The notes beneath the pieces were generated by a model that saw only the letters and a program-made list of their open reading frames with translations, made no database searches and was not told the origin of the DNA. From an uncultured Bacteroidales bacterium (GTDB lineage: Bacteria; Bacteroidota; Bacteroidia; Bacteroidales; Muribaculaceae): a DNA stretch of 64,000 bases. Where the stretch lies: contig CALZTY010000003.1 of assembly GCA_945829225.1 (NCBI GenBank), forward strand, positions 41,567 to 105,566, in the 5' to 3' direction. Both the position numbers and the translations under genes were made by a program. Shown one piece after another: positions 27,087 to 37,934 of the stretch; the first letter of the stretch is position 1, and the number at the start of each line of letters is the position of its first letter.

Positions 27087-27184
27087 AAATTGAAAATCTT
27101 GGGAGTGATAGCTGTAAAATTCCTAAGATTTTCAATGTAAAATTCCCAAAATTTTCAATAAAAAATTCCCAAGATTTTCAATTT
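27087..27184. repeat. Short repeat cluster: three 21-bp direct copies at 23-bp period plus one inverted copy
   Basis: aaaattcc(c/t)aa(g/a)attttcaat at 27116, 27139, 27162; aaattgaaaatcttggga (27087-27104) is the exact reverse complement of 27167-27184. Confidence 0.93.
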
Positions 27185-27205
27185 GTGTCGGATTGGGTAT
27201 AAAAA

Positions 27206-27233
27206 TACGGGACTGCTGTGACGCAGTCCCGTA
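27206..27233 (-). terminator. Terminator hairpin of GH13 gene
   Basis: tacgggactgc tgtgac gcagtcccgta. Confidence 0.75.
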
Positions 27234-27256
27234 GGTATGAGGGTAAATGTATGTGC

Positions 27257-30007
27257 TTATCGAACAGCGACCTTGAAGGTCTCACCGTCAACTACAACGA
27301 TGTAGATGCCCTTGACGAGGTTCTCCATCGATGCGGTGTGGCGACCGTCGAGGGTGTAAACGTCGACGGTGTCGTACTCACCAACAACCTCGATGAAGCC
27401 TTGACCGCCGATGACGGCAATGGTAGCCTCGTCGGCATCGCTGATGATGTCCTCAACGCCGGTCACCGACTTGGAGGCAAACACTGCCATAGAGTTGTAG
27501 GGCAGGGATACCGATACGTTGTTGGTGCCTGAGAGTGTGGGGGTGACGCCCAGGGTGGCGCAGATGAGTTGATTGTTGGAACTGCTGATGACGCTTGCCT
27601 TAGCCGAGACAGTCACATTGCTACCCGAGGTCGCGGGGTTGATGAAGGCGATGACCTCCTTGTTACCGTTGCGCAGGACCATTGTGCGGGGCTTGGACAT
27701 ATCGCCGCCGAGGTTGGTCTGGGTGAATGTGGCGCTTGTCGAGAACAAGTCGGGGTTGTCCTTGCGGAGACCGCACAGAGCGCAATAAACGTCGTGCAGG
27801 GCGCTATAGTTGGCGTTGTCGAGGTTGTTCCAGATGACGCGCTTGGGGTCGGTGTTGTTGCCCGAGGCATTCTTGGTCGATTGGTTGGCACCAAGTTCGC
27901 CGAATTGCCATATCATCTTGGGACCGGGCGAGAGGAGTAATTGCACGGCGCACAAGCCGAGACGCTTGGCGACATTGGCAGCGGAGCGCATGGCTGTGGG
28001 AGCCTTCACCGACATGGTGTAGGCTACGCGTTCCTCATCGTGGCTCTCGGCATAGGCGATGATTGAGCCGTCGGGACGGCCGTAGCCGGTGTAGAGCTGG
28101 TTGAGCTTGCCACCGTAGGAGTCCTCGGCTTGTCCGATACCGAATTGGGTGAAGTTGTGGTTGAAGTTAGCCCACAACAGTTGACCGTTATTTGCCATCT
28201 CGGTCTCCTCGTCGGCGCCGGCGAGGTTCTCATTGATGTGGATACCATTGGGCTTCACCGATGTGATTACCGAGTGGAGGTGAGCCATGCGGTTGATGCG
28301 CGATTGGTTCTTTGCCTCGGTGCCTGAGCCGTAACTGTTGTTGTCGCCGAGACCCTTGACGAGGTCAAAGCGGAAGCCGTCGACGTTGTAGGCGGTCATC
28401 CAGTAGCGGAGGACGTCGTCCCACTGCTGTTGCACGAGGGTGTTGCCTTGGTTCCAGTCGTTGAGCACGCTGTAGTCGTGGGGTGCTACCTTGTTGTAGA
28501 AGGGGTTGGAGTCGATGTTGTACATCTGATACCAGGGGTGCAAGCCGTCGCTCTGGTTGAATACGATATCGAGGATGACGGCGATGCCATATCGGTGGCA
28601 TACCTCGACGAAGTCCTTGTAGTCCTTGGGCGAGCCGTATGCCTTGTCGGGAGCGAAGTAGAAGTTGGTGTTGTAGCCCCAGGAGTTGTTGCCGTTGAAT
28701 TCCATGATAGGCATGAGTTCCACGGCATTGACACCGAGGCTCACCAGGTAGGGTATCTTGTGGATGGCGTCGCGCACGGTGCCGTTACCTTCGGCTTTGC
28801 CTTCGGTGCCGGTCCAGTCGCGCAACAACAACTCATAGATTACGAGGTTGCGGTGGTCGGGGATGGTGAAATTGCTGAACTTGTAGGAGGTGTCGAGGTT
28901 GCCCTGGTAAACGGCGAGAACCACGTCGTCGAAGCGCTCGTAGGGATACTGCGGGCAGTCGGGATAGACAGTGCGGTCGAGGTATTTATCGCTATAGGGG
29001 TCGAGAACCAAGCGGGCATAGGGGTCGCCCACCTTGATGCTACCATCTACAATATAATAATAAGGATACTGCTTGGCTGGGTCGAGACCCTTGACAGTGG
29101 TCCAGAAGTAGCGCTGTCCGTTGTAGTCTTGATAAGCCATGACGTTCTCGTTGCGGATAGCGTAGTCGTCCCATGAGGGTACGAGGATGACGCTCTTCTT
29201 GCCGGGGGCTGCGAGGCAGAAGGTTACCGAGCCGTCGCTATTGGCAACAGCGCCCATCTTGGGAGTGCCGCCGGGGTAGGTGCCGGGCTTTGATGCTTCG
29301 GGCACGACGATGGTGAGTTTCTTGGTCACCGAGGTGCCGGCATTGTTAGTGGCTGTGGCGCTGAACTCGTATGTACCGAGAGCCGGGAAGGTGTAATTGG
29401 CTGTCAGCGAGGTTACACCACTCTGTGATGCGATGGATGTGCCATTGACAGAGAGGTTGATGGTGGCAGCCTCGCTGGTGGCTACGCTCAGCGTGGTGGT
29501 GGTGCCGGTGGTGGTCAAGCCGGTGATGCTCGACTGCAGAGCCATATTGAAGCCGTCGGGGTATACATCTACGAAGATGTCACCGCCGGCAGCAGTCTTG
29601 CCTTCCTTGTCGGCGGTGGCGGTGCGGAATACCAATGCCACACGTTCAACAATTTCGTCGGCAGCGAGGTCGGGGAAGTATGACTTGAAGGTGCCGATTT
29701 CCAATTCGTAGGTGTTGGCGCTCTTGTAGGTCAACTTGTACTTGGCAGAGTTGTCAAGCCACTTGGGAGCATACTTCCAGTCGCTCGACGAGGTGCTCTT
29801 GTTGGTGATAAGACCGATGTGAGCGTAGATGGCAGTCGATGCCGGCAGGTTGGCAAGCGCCTTGTTGGAACCCTCGGCATTGGGGTGATACGTCAGTACG
29901 ATACCCGTGCTGCTGTGTGTCAGCAGAGGCGGGTTGGAGGTCACAATCTGTGCCTGCATTGCTATGGCGCTGATTGCTAAGACCAAAAGGAGGAAAATTT
30001 TCTTCAT
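27257..30007 (-). CDS. Secreted GH13 alpha-amylase/branching-enzyme-like protein with T9SS-like C-terminal domain
   Basis: Signal peptide; GVNAVELMPIMEFNGNNSWGYNTNFYFAPDKAYG, AVILDIVFNQSDG, VDGFRFDLVKG, YAESHDEERVAY; C-terminus VDVYTLDGRHTASMENLVKGIYIVVVDGETFKVAVR. Confidence 0.9.
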   Translation of the reverse strand: MKKIFLLLVLAISAIAMQAQIVTSNPPLLTHSSTGIVLTYHPNAEGSNKALANLPASTAIYAHIGLITNKSTSSSDWKYAPKWLDNSAKYKLTYKSANTYELEIGTFKSYFPDLAADEIVERVALVFRTATADKEGKTAAGGDIFVDVYPDGFNMALQSSITGLTTTGTTTTLSVATSEAATINLSVNGTSIASQSGVTSLTANYTFPALGTYEFSATATNNAGTSVTKKLTIVVPEASKPGTYPGGTPKMGAVANSDGSVTFCLAAPGKKSVILVPSWDDYAIRNENVMAYQDYNGQRYFWTTVKGLDPAKQYPYYYIVDGSIKVGDPYARLVLDPYSDKYLDRTVYPDCPQYPYERFDDVVLAVYQGNLDTSYKFSNFTIPDHRNLVIYELLLRDWTGTEGKAEGNGTVRDAIHKIPYLVSLGVNAVELMPIMEFNGNNSWGYNTNFYFAPDKAYGSPKDYKDFVEVCHRYGIAVILDIVFNQSDGLHPWYQMYNIDSNPFYNKVAPHDYSVLNDWNQGNTLVQQQWDDVLRYWMTAYNVDGFRFDLVKGLGDNNSYGSGTEAKNQSRINRMAHLHSVITSVKPNGIHINENLAGADEETEMANNGQLLWANFNHNFTQFGIGQAEDSYGGKLNQLYTGYGRPDGSIIAYAESHDEERVAYTMSVKAPTAMRSAANVAKRLGLCAVQLLLSPGPKMIWQFGELGANQSTKNASGNNTDPKRVIWNNLDNANYSALHDVYCALCGLRKDNPDLFSTSATFTQTNLGGDMSKPRTMVLRNGNKEVIAFINPATSGSNVTVSAKASVISSSNNQLICATLGVTPTLSGTNNVSVSLPYNSMAVFASKSVTGVEDIISDADEATIAVIGGQGFIEVVGEYDTVDVYTLDGRHTASMENLVKGIYIVVVDGETFKVAVR

Positions 30008-30214
30008 GGTTATATGTTTAAGTGATAAATAAGCGGGTTCAGCCTACAAATTTACTAACAATATGCAATTCAACCAAATTTAACACCTTATTCCGTCGCT
30101 TTTTTAACCTTTTTTGTTGAGGATGACCCGTAAAGCACAATTTAACGCTATTTTTTATCATTAATCGCTGAAAAGTCGCTACCTTTGTCGTCGTTTTAAC
30201 GCGAAGTATAGCCT

Positions 30215-32965
30215 TTGAGGAAGATACTCCTATATATCGCCACGCTGATCGCCGCGCCACAGATTGTCGCGGCATTGGTGTCGTCGGCTCTCGAAGATGC
30301 GCCGACAGTCCTTGATATATCCCTTCCTGCCGACACTGCTGTCGCTCGAGATACCCTACGCCTCGACTCGATGCCTGCCGATAGCCTGCCGGCGATAGCC
30401 GCTCCCGTTGATACTTTTGTGCCGCGTGCCCGTCCGGTGCTCTCCAATGTCGACCTTGAGGCTCCGGTCAACTTCTCCTCATCCGACTCTATGGTCATCA
30501 TTCGCCGCGACTCGGCATTTATGTATGGTAGCAGCAATGTTACCTATGGCGATATCAAGTTGGAGAGTGCCAATATCGAACTTGACCTGCGCGACAACAC
30601 AGTGTACGCCACCGGTGTGCCCGACTCGGTGGGTGACATACAAGGTTCGCCCATTTTCACCGAGGGTGGCACCAATTACGAGGCGGCGACCATGCGCTAC
30701 AACTTCCGCTCGCGCAAGGGCTTTATAAATAATGTAGTGACCCAGCAGGGCGAGGGCTTCCTCAGCGGCGGCACCACCAAGCGCGACTACGATGGTAACT
30801 TCTATATCCTCAACGGTCGCTATACCACTTGCTCCGATACCGAGTGTCCCCACTTCTATTTCAATATCTCCAAAGGTAAGATGTATCCCGGCAAGAGCGT
30901 GGTCACCGGACCGGCATGGATGGTCCTCGCCGGTTTGCCACTGCCTATCGCCGTGCCCTTTGGCTACTTCCCCTTCACCGACAAGTACTCTTCGGGTGTG
31001 ATATTCCCCACATTCGGCGATGATTATCAGCGCGGTTTCTATCTGCGCGAAGGCGGCTACTATTTTGCTATCAACGACAATATGGACCTTGCCCTCACCG
31101 GCGAGATTTACACCAAGGGCTCGTGGGGCTTGTCGGCGCAGTCGACCTACGCTCGTCGCTACAAATACTCGGGCACATTCAATATGTCCTACCTCAAGTC
31201 GATTTACGGCGAGAAGGGCTCGCCCGACTATTCGGTGCAGACCAACTTCCAGTTGCTGTGGAGCCATAGCCAGGACTCCAAGGCTAATCCCAATATGAGC
31301 CTCTCGGCGAGCGTCAACTTCACCACTGCCGGATACTCGCGCAACGACCTTAATTCCTATTACTCAAGCGCTTTCACCGAGAACACCAAGAGTTCGACGG
31401 TGAATATGACCTATCGCTTCCCGGGCACCAAATGGTCGCTGTCCACAACGATGAACGTGGCACAACGCACCTCCGACTCTACGCTCACCGTTTCGTTCCC
31501 CAATTTCACCCTCACCCTCGGGCAGATCAACCCCTTCAAGCGCAAGCGCAAAGTGGGCGACGAAAAGTGGTATGAAAAAATCAAATTGAGTTATACAGGT
31601 CAGTTCCAAAACTCGCTCACTGCCAAGCAGGATGTGTTCTTCAAGAAGAGTCTCATCAAAGACTGGCGCAATGGCATGCGTCACAACATACCTATCTCGG
31701 CAACGTTTAATGCCTTCAATGTGCTCAACATCACGCCGAGTGTCACATTCACCGATCGCATGTACACATCCAAAGTGCGCCGACAATGGGACCCCAATGC
31801 CGCCGCCGAGGTGTGCGACACCACATATAGCCTGTACAACGTCTACGACTTCTCGGCTGCCATCTCCTTGGATACCAAGATTTATGGCTTCTGGCGCCCG
31901 GTGGGCTTCCTCGCCAAGAAAGTCAAGATGATACGCCACGTCATCACCCCTACAATCTCATTCTCGGGAGCGCCCGACTTCGGCTCCTCATTCTTCGGCT
32001 ATTACGGTCAGTATGAGTACCCCAATGCGCAGGGCGAGATGCAAGTGAAACGTTATAGTTACTTCCCCAATTCGCTATATGGCGTACCTGCCCAGGGGCG
32101 CTCGGGAGTCCTCTCTTACTCCATCGCCAACAACCTCGAGATGAAGGTTAATACCGACGACTCTATCGGCGAGAAAAAAGTATCGCTCATCGAGAATTTC
32201 ACCATCTCGCAGAGTTATAACTTTGCCGCCGACTCGCTCAACTGGTCCAATATCAATACGTCGCTGATGTTGCGCGTGTGCAAGGGGTTCAACCTCAACC
32301 TCTCGGCGGTGTGGGACGTCTATACATACCAACTTAACGAAGCCGGCAACCCTGTGCGTGTGAATATCCCGCGCTGGAAGGCTGGCAAGGGTATCGGTCG
32401 CCTCTCAAGCACCGGTACCTCGTTCTCTTATACCTTCAACAACGACACCTTCCGACGCAAGGACAAGAATGATGCGCCGGCGGGCAACCGTGGACAGCAG
32501 AGACAGCCGGCAGGCGGTCCGCCCGAGGAGGGTGAAGACCCCACCGGGCATAGCCACGACTCGGGCGGCGATTACGACCTCGACTCCGACGGGTATGTCC
32601 GTTGGTCGGTCCCGTGGAGCCTATCGGTCAACTACTCCTTTGCCTATGCCTATGGCACTTTTAACAAGGAAAAAATGGAGTATGACTCGCGCATTACACA
32701 GAATTTGAGCCTCTCGGGCAACATTAAGCCTACGCCCAACTGGGCTTTCTCGTTCACGGCATCCTACAACTTCGATACCCACAAATTGGCGTATATGAAC
32801 TGTAACGTGTCGCGCGACCTCCACTGCTTCACCATGCGAGCCAGTTTTGTGCCAGTCGGTCCGTACAAGAGTTACTCGTTCAGCATCTCCGTCAAATCCG
32901 CCATGCTCAGCGACCTCAAGTACGACAAGCGCTCCTCCATCTCCAACGGTGTCTCCTGGTACTAA
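30215..32965 (+). CDS. lptD: LPS-assembly protein LptD-like outer membrane protein
   Basis: OstA-like N-terminal region (SANIELDLRDNTVYATGVPD...), CSDTECPHFYF, long C-terminal beta-barrel; apparent TTG start; TACCTTTG promoter at about 30180. Confidence 0.85.
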   Translation: MRKILLYIATLIAAPQIVAALVSSALEDAPTVLDISLPADTAVARDTLRLDSMPADSLPAIAAPVDTFVPRARPVLSNVDLEAPVNFSSSDSMVIIRRDSAFMYGSSNVTYGDIKLESANIELDLRDNTVYATGVPDSVGDIQGSPIFTEGGTNYEAATMRYNFRSRKGFINNVVTQQGEGFLSGGTTKRDYDGNFYILNGRYTTCSDTECPHFYFNISKGKMYPGKSVVTGPAWMVLAGLPLPIAVPFGYFPFTDKYSSGVIFPTFGDDYQRGFYLREGGYYFAINDNMDLALTGEIYTKGSWGLSAQSTYARRYKYSGTFNMSYLKSIYGEKGSPDYSVQTNFQLLWSHSQDSKANPNMSLSASVNFTTAGYSRNDLNSYYSSAFTENTKSSTVNMTYRFPGTKWSLSTTMNVAQRTSDSTLTVSFPNFTLTLGQINPFKRKRKVGDEKWYEKIKLSYTGQFQNSLTAKQDVFFKKSLIKDWRNGMRHNIPISATFNAFNVLNITPSVTFTDRMYTSKVRRQWDPNAAAEVCDTTYSLYNVYDFSAAISLDTKIYGFWRPVGFLAKKVKMIRHVITPTISFSGAPDFGSSFFGYYGQYEYPNAQGEMQVKRYSYFPNSLYGVPAQGRSGVLSYSIANNLEMKVNTDDSIGEKKVSLIENFTISQSYNFAADSLNWSNINTSLMLRVCKGFNLNLSAVWDVYTYQLNEAGNPVRVNIPRWKAGKGIGRLSSTGTSFSYTFNNDTFRRKDKNDAPAGNRGQQRQPAGGPPEEGEDPTGHSHDSGGDYDLDSDGYVRWSVPWSLSVNYSFAYAYGTFNKEKMEYDSRITQNLSLSGNIKPTPNWAFSFTASYNFDTHKLAYMNCNVSRDLHCFTMRASFVPVGPYKSYSFSISVKSAMLSDLKYDKRSSISNGVSWY

Positions 32966-33043
32966 CAAAAAAAAATTCTTAAATGCCGAGACGGGTGCCT
33001 GTGTGTCAAGAAAAAGTTGTAAATTTGTGGAAAAATTAGGACA

Positions 33044-33814
33044 ATGAGCAAGACAGTATTCATCACGGGTGGCGCCTCGGGCATTGGAGCGGCAGCAGTC
33101 CGCGCATTTGCCGCTGAGGGCTGGCGCGTTACATTCATGGATATTCATCGCAATGAAGCGCGTGAACTCATCAGTAGCATCGACTCTCCCGAGCCGGTGT
33201 GCTTCTTTGAAGGCTCTACCACGCGCCGCGGCGACCTCGAGGCTGCCCTCGAACTCGCAGCCGATGATGCCGGCGGCATCGATGCATTATTTGCCAATGC
33301 CGGTATTCATCGCAAGAATACTATCATCGATATACGTCCCGAGGACCTCACCGAAATCATTGACACTAACATTGTGGGTACCGTCAACACCATCCAGGTG
33401 GCTATTCCCTACCTGGCGAATGCCTCGACCGGGTCCTCGGCTATCGTTATCAATGCCAGCGACCAATCGACTGTGGGTAAGGCGGGTAACTGTGGCTACG
33501 GCATCACCAAGGGCGCTCTCGGGCAACTCACCAAGAGCGCTGCCATCGACCTCGCTCACCTCGGCATCCGTGTCAACGCCGTGTGTCCCTCGACCATTGA
33601 TACTCCCTTGATGCAACGTGCGTTGGCTACTGCCGCCGGCAACCGCGACGACCAAATCGCTCGCTTGCGTCGCGAGGAGGATGCCCTCTTCCTGCGCGGC
33701 TCGGTGGGACGTCCCGACGAAGTTGCCGCCATGGTCGTGTTCCTCGCCTCCGATGCGGCATCGTTCTGCACAGGCGGGCTTTACCCCGTCGATGGCGGAT
33801 ATACTGCTATGTAA
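33044..33814 (+). CDS. SDR family oxidoreductase
   Basis: VFITGGASGIGAAAVRAFA; FANAGIHRK; YGITKGALGQLTKSAA; FCTGGLYPVDGGYTAM. Confidence 0.92.
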   Translation: MSKTVFITGGASGIGAAAVRAFAAEGWRVTFMDIHRNEARELISSIDSPEPVCFFEGSTTRRGDLEAALELAADDAGGIDALFANAGIHRKNTIIDIRPEDLTEIIDTNIVGTVNTIQVAIPYLANASTGSSAIVINASDQSTVGKAGNCGYGITKGALGQLTKSAAIDLAHLGIRVNAVCPSTIDTPLMQRALATAAGNRDDQIARLRREEDALFLRGSVGRPDEVAAMVVFLASDAASFCTGGLYPVDGGYTAM

Positions 33815-33821
33815 CGCTTAA

Positions 33822-34793
33822 ATGCTTATGATTGAACGAATTGTACTCATCGATAACGCCGACCCGCTCAACTTCTACGGTGTCAACAACTGCAATATGT
33901 TGCTGATACGCAGCCTGTTCCCCAAGTTGCGTATCGCCGCTCGCGGCTCTGTCATCAAGGTGATTGGCGAGGAGAGCGAGACTGCCGCTTTCGAGGCAAA
34001 AATCAAGGAGCTCGAGGACTATGCAGCCACGCATAACACACTCACCGAGGATGTTATCCTCGATATCGTCAAGGGAGACGCTCCCCGCGAAATCAAGAAG
34101 GATAGCGTCATCATATACGGCATCAACGGCAAGCCCATCCAGGGACGTACACCCAATCAGCAATTGCTCGTTGAGTGCTTCAGTAACAATGACCTCACCT
34201 TTGCCCTCGGTCCTGCCGGAACGGGCAAAACGTATATTGCCATAGCCCTGGCGGTGCGCGCCCTCAAGAACAAGGAGGTGCGCAAGATCATCCTCTCACG
34301 TCCTGCCGTCGAGGCAGGCGAGAAGTTGGGCTTCCTGCCCGGTGATATGAAGGATAAGATTGATCCATATCTTCAACCGCTCTACGATGCCCTCGAGGAC
34401 ATGATTCCGCCCATCAAGTTGCGCGAATATATGGAGTCGAAGGTGATACAAATCGCACCGTTGGCTTTTATGCGCGGTCGCACCCTCAGCGATGCTGTCG
34501 TGGTGCTCGACGAGGCTCAAAACACCACCACACATCAGATCAAGATGTTCCTCACTCGCCTGGGTATGAACGCCAAGATGATTATCACCGGTGACGTCAC
34601 GCAGATTGACCTTCCGCGCTCCACCGCCTCGGGGCTGGTGCGCGCGCTCAAGGTGCTCGATGGTGTTCCCGGCATCGGGCGCGTCGACTTCGGCAAGAAA
34701 GATATCATCCGACATGCCTTGGTACAGCGCATCGTCGAGGCTTACGAGCGTGCCGAGGCTGCCGAGGCTCAACAACAACCCCCTCAAGAATAA
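33822..34793 (+). CDS. phoH: PhoH family protein
   Basis: FALGPAGTGKTYIAIALAVRAL; SRPAVEAGEKLGFLPGDMKDKIDPYLQPLYDAL; VVLDEAQNTTTHQIKMFLTRLG. Confidence 0.95.
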   Translation: MLMIERIVLIDNADPLNFYGVNNCNMLLIRSLFPKLRIAARGSVIKVIGEESETAAFEAKIKELEDYAATHNTLTEDVILDIVKGDAPREIKKDSVIIYGINGKPIQGRTPNQQLLVECFSNNDLTFALGPAGTGKTYIAIALAVRALKNKEVRKIILSRPAVEAGEKLGFLPGDMKDKIDPYLQPLYDALEDMIPPIKLREYMESKVIQIAPLAFMRGRTLSDAVVVLDEAQNTTTHQIKMFLTRLGMNAKMIITGDVTQIDLPRSTASGLVRALKVLDGVPGIGRVDFGKKDIIRHALVQRIVEAYERAEAAEAQQQPPQE

Positions 34794-34820
34794 TCCAACT
34801 TTCATTAATATTCCACCAAT

Positions 34821-35774
34821 ATGCAACAGACTCTTACTTCCACCGATTTTCAACTCCCCGAACAGCGCAGTGTGTATCATGGCAAGGTACGCGACGTCTA
34901 CGACATCAACGATGACACCCTGGTGATGGTCGCCACCGACCGCATCTCGGCTTTTGACGTTGTCCTCCCCAAGGGTATCCCCTTCAAGGGTCAGGTGCTT
35001 AACCAGATTGCCGCATACTTCCTCGATGCTACAGCCGCCGAGGTCCCCAACTGGAAAATCGCCACTCCCGATCCCATGGTCACCGTGGGACGTCGCTGCG
35101 AGGGCTATCGCGTCGAGATGATTATCCGTGGATACCTTGCCGGCAGCGCCTGGCGCGACTATGCTGCCGGTGCTCGCTCCATCTGCGGTGTGCCTCTGCC
35201 CGAGGGTCTCAAGGAAAATCAGCGCCTGCCTCACCCCATCATCACCCCTACCACCAAGGCTGAAGCAGGACACGACCTCAATATCTCGCGCGAGGAAATT
35301 ATAGCCCAAGGTATCGTCCCCGCCGACGAATATGCCGTCATGGAGGACTATACTCGCCGTCTCTTTGAGATTGGTACGCGCATGGCTGCCGAGAAGGGTC
35401 TCATCCTCGTCGATACCAAGTATGAGTTTGGTAAATATAACGGTCAAGTGGTGCTCATCGACGAAATCCACACCCCCGACTCGTCGCGCTACTTCTATGC
35501 CGATGGATATGCCGAGCGCCTTGCCGCCAATCAGCCCCAGCGTCAACTCTCCAAGGAGTTTGTGCGCCAGTGGCTTATGGAAAACGGATTCATGGGACGC
35601 CCCGGCGATGTTGTGCCCGAGATGACCGACGAAATCTGCACCTCCATCTCCAACCGATATATCGAGTTGTATGAGCACATCACCGGCAACAAGTTTGTGC
35701 CCGCTACTGCCGACAACCTCGAGCGTCGCATTAAGAATAACATCCTCGACTGCCTCTCCACTCTCGGTTGCTGA
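34821..35774 (+). CDS. purC: Phosphoribosylaminoimidazolesuccinocarboxamide synthase
   Basis: [77 protein letters not shown]. Confidence 0.96.
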   Translation: MQQTLTSTDFQLPEQRSVYHGKVRDVYDINDDTLVMVATDRISAFDVVLPKGIPFKGQVLNQIAAYFLDATAAEVPNWKIATPDPMVTVGRRCEGYRVEMIIRGYLAGSAWRDYAAGARSICGVPLPEGLKENQRLPHPIITPTTKAEAGHDLNISREEIIAQGIVPADEYAVMEDYTRRLFEIGTRMAAEKGLILVDTKYEFGKYNGQVVLIDEIHTPDSSRYFYADGYAERLAANQPQRQLSKEFVRQWLMENGFMGRPGDVVPEMTDEICTSISNRYIELYEHITGNKFVPATADNLERRIKNNILDCLSTLGC

Positions 35775-35776
35775 GC

Positions 35777-36535
35777 ATGAGCCGCCCCGAAGATATCACC
35801 CCCTACGACCACTCGCGTGGCAAGACCGAGCAGGTGCGCGAGATGTTTGACAACATCGCTCCCGCCTACGACCGCCTCAACCGCGCCATGAGCCTCGGTC
35901 AGGACAAGCGCTGGCGACGCCGTGCCGTCGAGGCGGTGGCTGCCCACGGCTCGCGTCGCATCATCGACATCGCTACCGGCACCGGCGACTTTGCCATCTC
36001 GCTGGCGCGTGCCATTGCCGATGCCGAGGTAGTCGGTGTTGACCTCTCGCAGGGGATGATTGACATCGGATGCCAAAAAGTCGAGGCAGCCGGGCTCGCC
36101 GAGCGTGTGCGCCTCATACAGGGCGATTGCCTCAATCCACCCGACGTGGCGCATGGCGCCGACGCGGTCACCGTGGCTTTCGGCGTGCGCAACTTCGCCG
36201 ACCTTGCCGCCGGGTATCGTGCTATGTATGATATGCTCAATCCGGGTGGAATGCTCTGCGTAATTGAACTCTCAACCCCGGCAAATCGCCTCGTCATCCC
36301 GTTCTACAACCTTTACACGCGCGTGCTCATCCCGGCAATGGGGCGCCTCGTATCCAAGGACCGCCGTGCCTACTCCTACCTCCCCGAGAGCATTGCCGCC
36401 GTGCCGCGTGGCGACCGCATGCTGGCGCTGATGCGCGATGCCGGCTTCGTTAATACTCGTTTTCAGACTTTTACCTTGGGCGTCTGCTCTATGTACATAG
36501 GCTTCCGCCCGGGGGATGTCCCTCCAACACAATGA
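35777..36535 (+). CDS. ubiE: Demethylmenaquinone methyltransferase
   Basis: MFDNIAPAYDRLNRAMSLGQDKRWRRRAV; IDIATGTGDFAISLA; VAFGVRNFADLAAG. Confidence 0.95.
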   Translation: MSRPEDITPYDHSRGKTEQVREMFDNIAPAYDRLNRAMSLGQDKRWRRRAVEAVAAHGSRRIIDIATGTGDFAISLARAIADAEVVGVDLSQGMIDIGCQKVEAAGLAERVRLIQGDCLNPPDVAHGADAVTVAFGVRNFADLAAGYRAMYDMLNPGGMLCVIELSTPANRLVIPFYNLYTRVLIPAMGRLVSKDRRAYSYLPESIAAVPRGDRMLALMRDAGFVNTRFQTFTLGVCSMYIGFRPGDVPPTQ

Positions 36536-36539
36536 CATT

Positions 36540-37922
36540 ATGAATAGGATAATAATCGCTATCACTGCCTTGTGCCTGTGTGGCTTTGGCGCTCTTGCCG
36601 AGCCGCAGATGCGCCCATTGGCGCCTGTCGCTACCTCTGCTATTGCCGATACAACGTTTGTCAACCGAGTCATCGGCAATACACCTCAACTGGATATGCC
36701 TGCCGAGAGCGTCAGCGACTCTCTCCTTCGCGTCTATAATGCTCGTGCCGACTATGACCCCTTCGATATGCCTCTGTCGTTGCCGGCGGTATTCTTCATG
36801 CCTATCGTGTATGATACTTACCACTTCAACAACCCCCTCGGCATAGGCGATGATTTATCTTCGGGCAACGAACATCTGCGCTGGCTCGAGGAGTATGATT
36901 GCCTCAGCCGTCAGATGCAGGACCGTCGCGACTATATCTTTCACAACCACCCCGAGATGGTGCGTTACAACCTCGCCTCGCTCCCCGAGGCGCCTCAGCA
37001 GTATCGTGCCGTGGTTAACCCAGCCGACTACTCGGTCAGCATTAACACCGAGTTGGCAACACCTATCGAGGCTCCGACCGTTGCCACTGAGGATGTCAAG
37101 CACCGCCATTGGATTCGTTCCTTTGCCGCCATGCTCCAATTCTCGCAGGCATATGTGTCACCCAACTGGTACCAAGGCGGTAACAACAACCTCAATGCCC
37201 TCGCCGACATTATGTATAATGTGAAACTCAACCAAGAGTTCCACCCCACATTGCTCTTTGAGACCACCGTGCGATATAAGTTGGGCATCAACAACGCTCC
37301 CGACGACGAGATGCACTCCTACAATGTCTCAGAGGACGTTTTCCAGGTAAATACCACATTCGGTATTAAGGCAGCCAATCGCTGGTACTACTCTTTCACC
37401 GGGCAGTTTAAGACACAGGTCGTTAAGTCGTATAAGTCCAACTCCAACGACCTCAAGTCGGCATTTATGTCTCCAGGTGAGTTGACTGCCGGTCTCGGTA
37501 TGACTTACAACTATGCCAATAAGCCCAAGACTGTGACTTTTGATGCCTCAATCGCACCGATTTCTTATCACCTCTACACTTGCCTCGACAGCGACGTCGA
37601 TGGCAGCGCCTATGGCATTGAGGTCGGCAAGAAGACCCATCACAGTTTTGGTTCGACTGCCGAGTTGAAGTTCTTCTGGAAACTCGCTCACAATATACGC
37701 TTCAATTCGCGCATCTTTGCCTTCACCGATTACGAGTCTTTCCAAGCCGACTGGGAGAATACCCTCAGTTGCGATATCAACCGATTCTTCTCCACTCAGA
37801 TTTATGTCCATGCCCGTTACGACACACGCACTCCGCGTGTCGCCGACCACGAGGATTGGCACAAATTGCAGGTCAAGGAAATTTTCTCTATCGGCTTCTC
37901 ATACAAGTTTTCGTCGATTTGA
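36540..37922 (+). CDS. DUF3078-type outer membrane protein
   Basis: Signal peptide; FSQAYVSPNWYQGGNNNLNALADIMYNVKLN and beta-barrel-like C-terminus. Confidence 0.75.
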   Translation: MNRIIIAITALCLCGFGALAEPQMRPLAPVATSAIADTTFVNRVIGNTPQLDMPAESVSDSLLRVYNARADYDPFDMPLSLPAVFFMPIVYDTYHFNNPLGIGDDLSSGNEHLRWLEEYDCLSRQMQDRRDYIFHNHPEMVRYNLASLPEAPQQYRAVVNPADYSVSINTELATPIEAPTVATEDVKHRHWIRSFAAMLQFSQAYVSPNWYQGGNNNLNALADIMYNVKLNQEFHPTLLFETTVRYKLGINNAPDDEMHSYNVSEDVFQVNTTFGIKAANRWYYSFTGQFKTQVVKSYKSNSNDLKSAFMSPGELTAGLGMTYNYANKPKTVTFDASIAPISYHLYTCLDSDVDGSAYGIEVGKKTHHSFGSTAELKFFWKLAHNIRFNSRIFAFTDYESFQADWENTLSCDINRFFSTQIYVHARYDTRTPRVADHEDWHKLQVKEIFSIGFSYKFSSI

Positions 37923-37934
37923 CCCTAACCGGCG

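Noticed and set aside
34296-35678. 460-aa minus-strand ORF antisense to phoH and purC
   Set aside because: Lies opposite two unmistakable genes; low-complexity shadow translation caused by codon bias. No recognisable domain.
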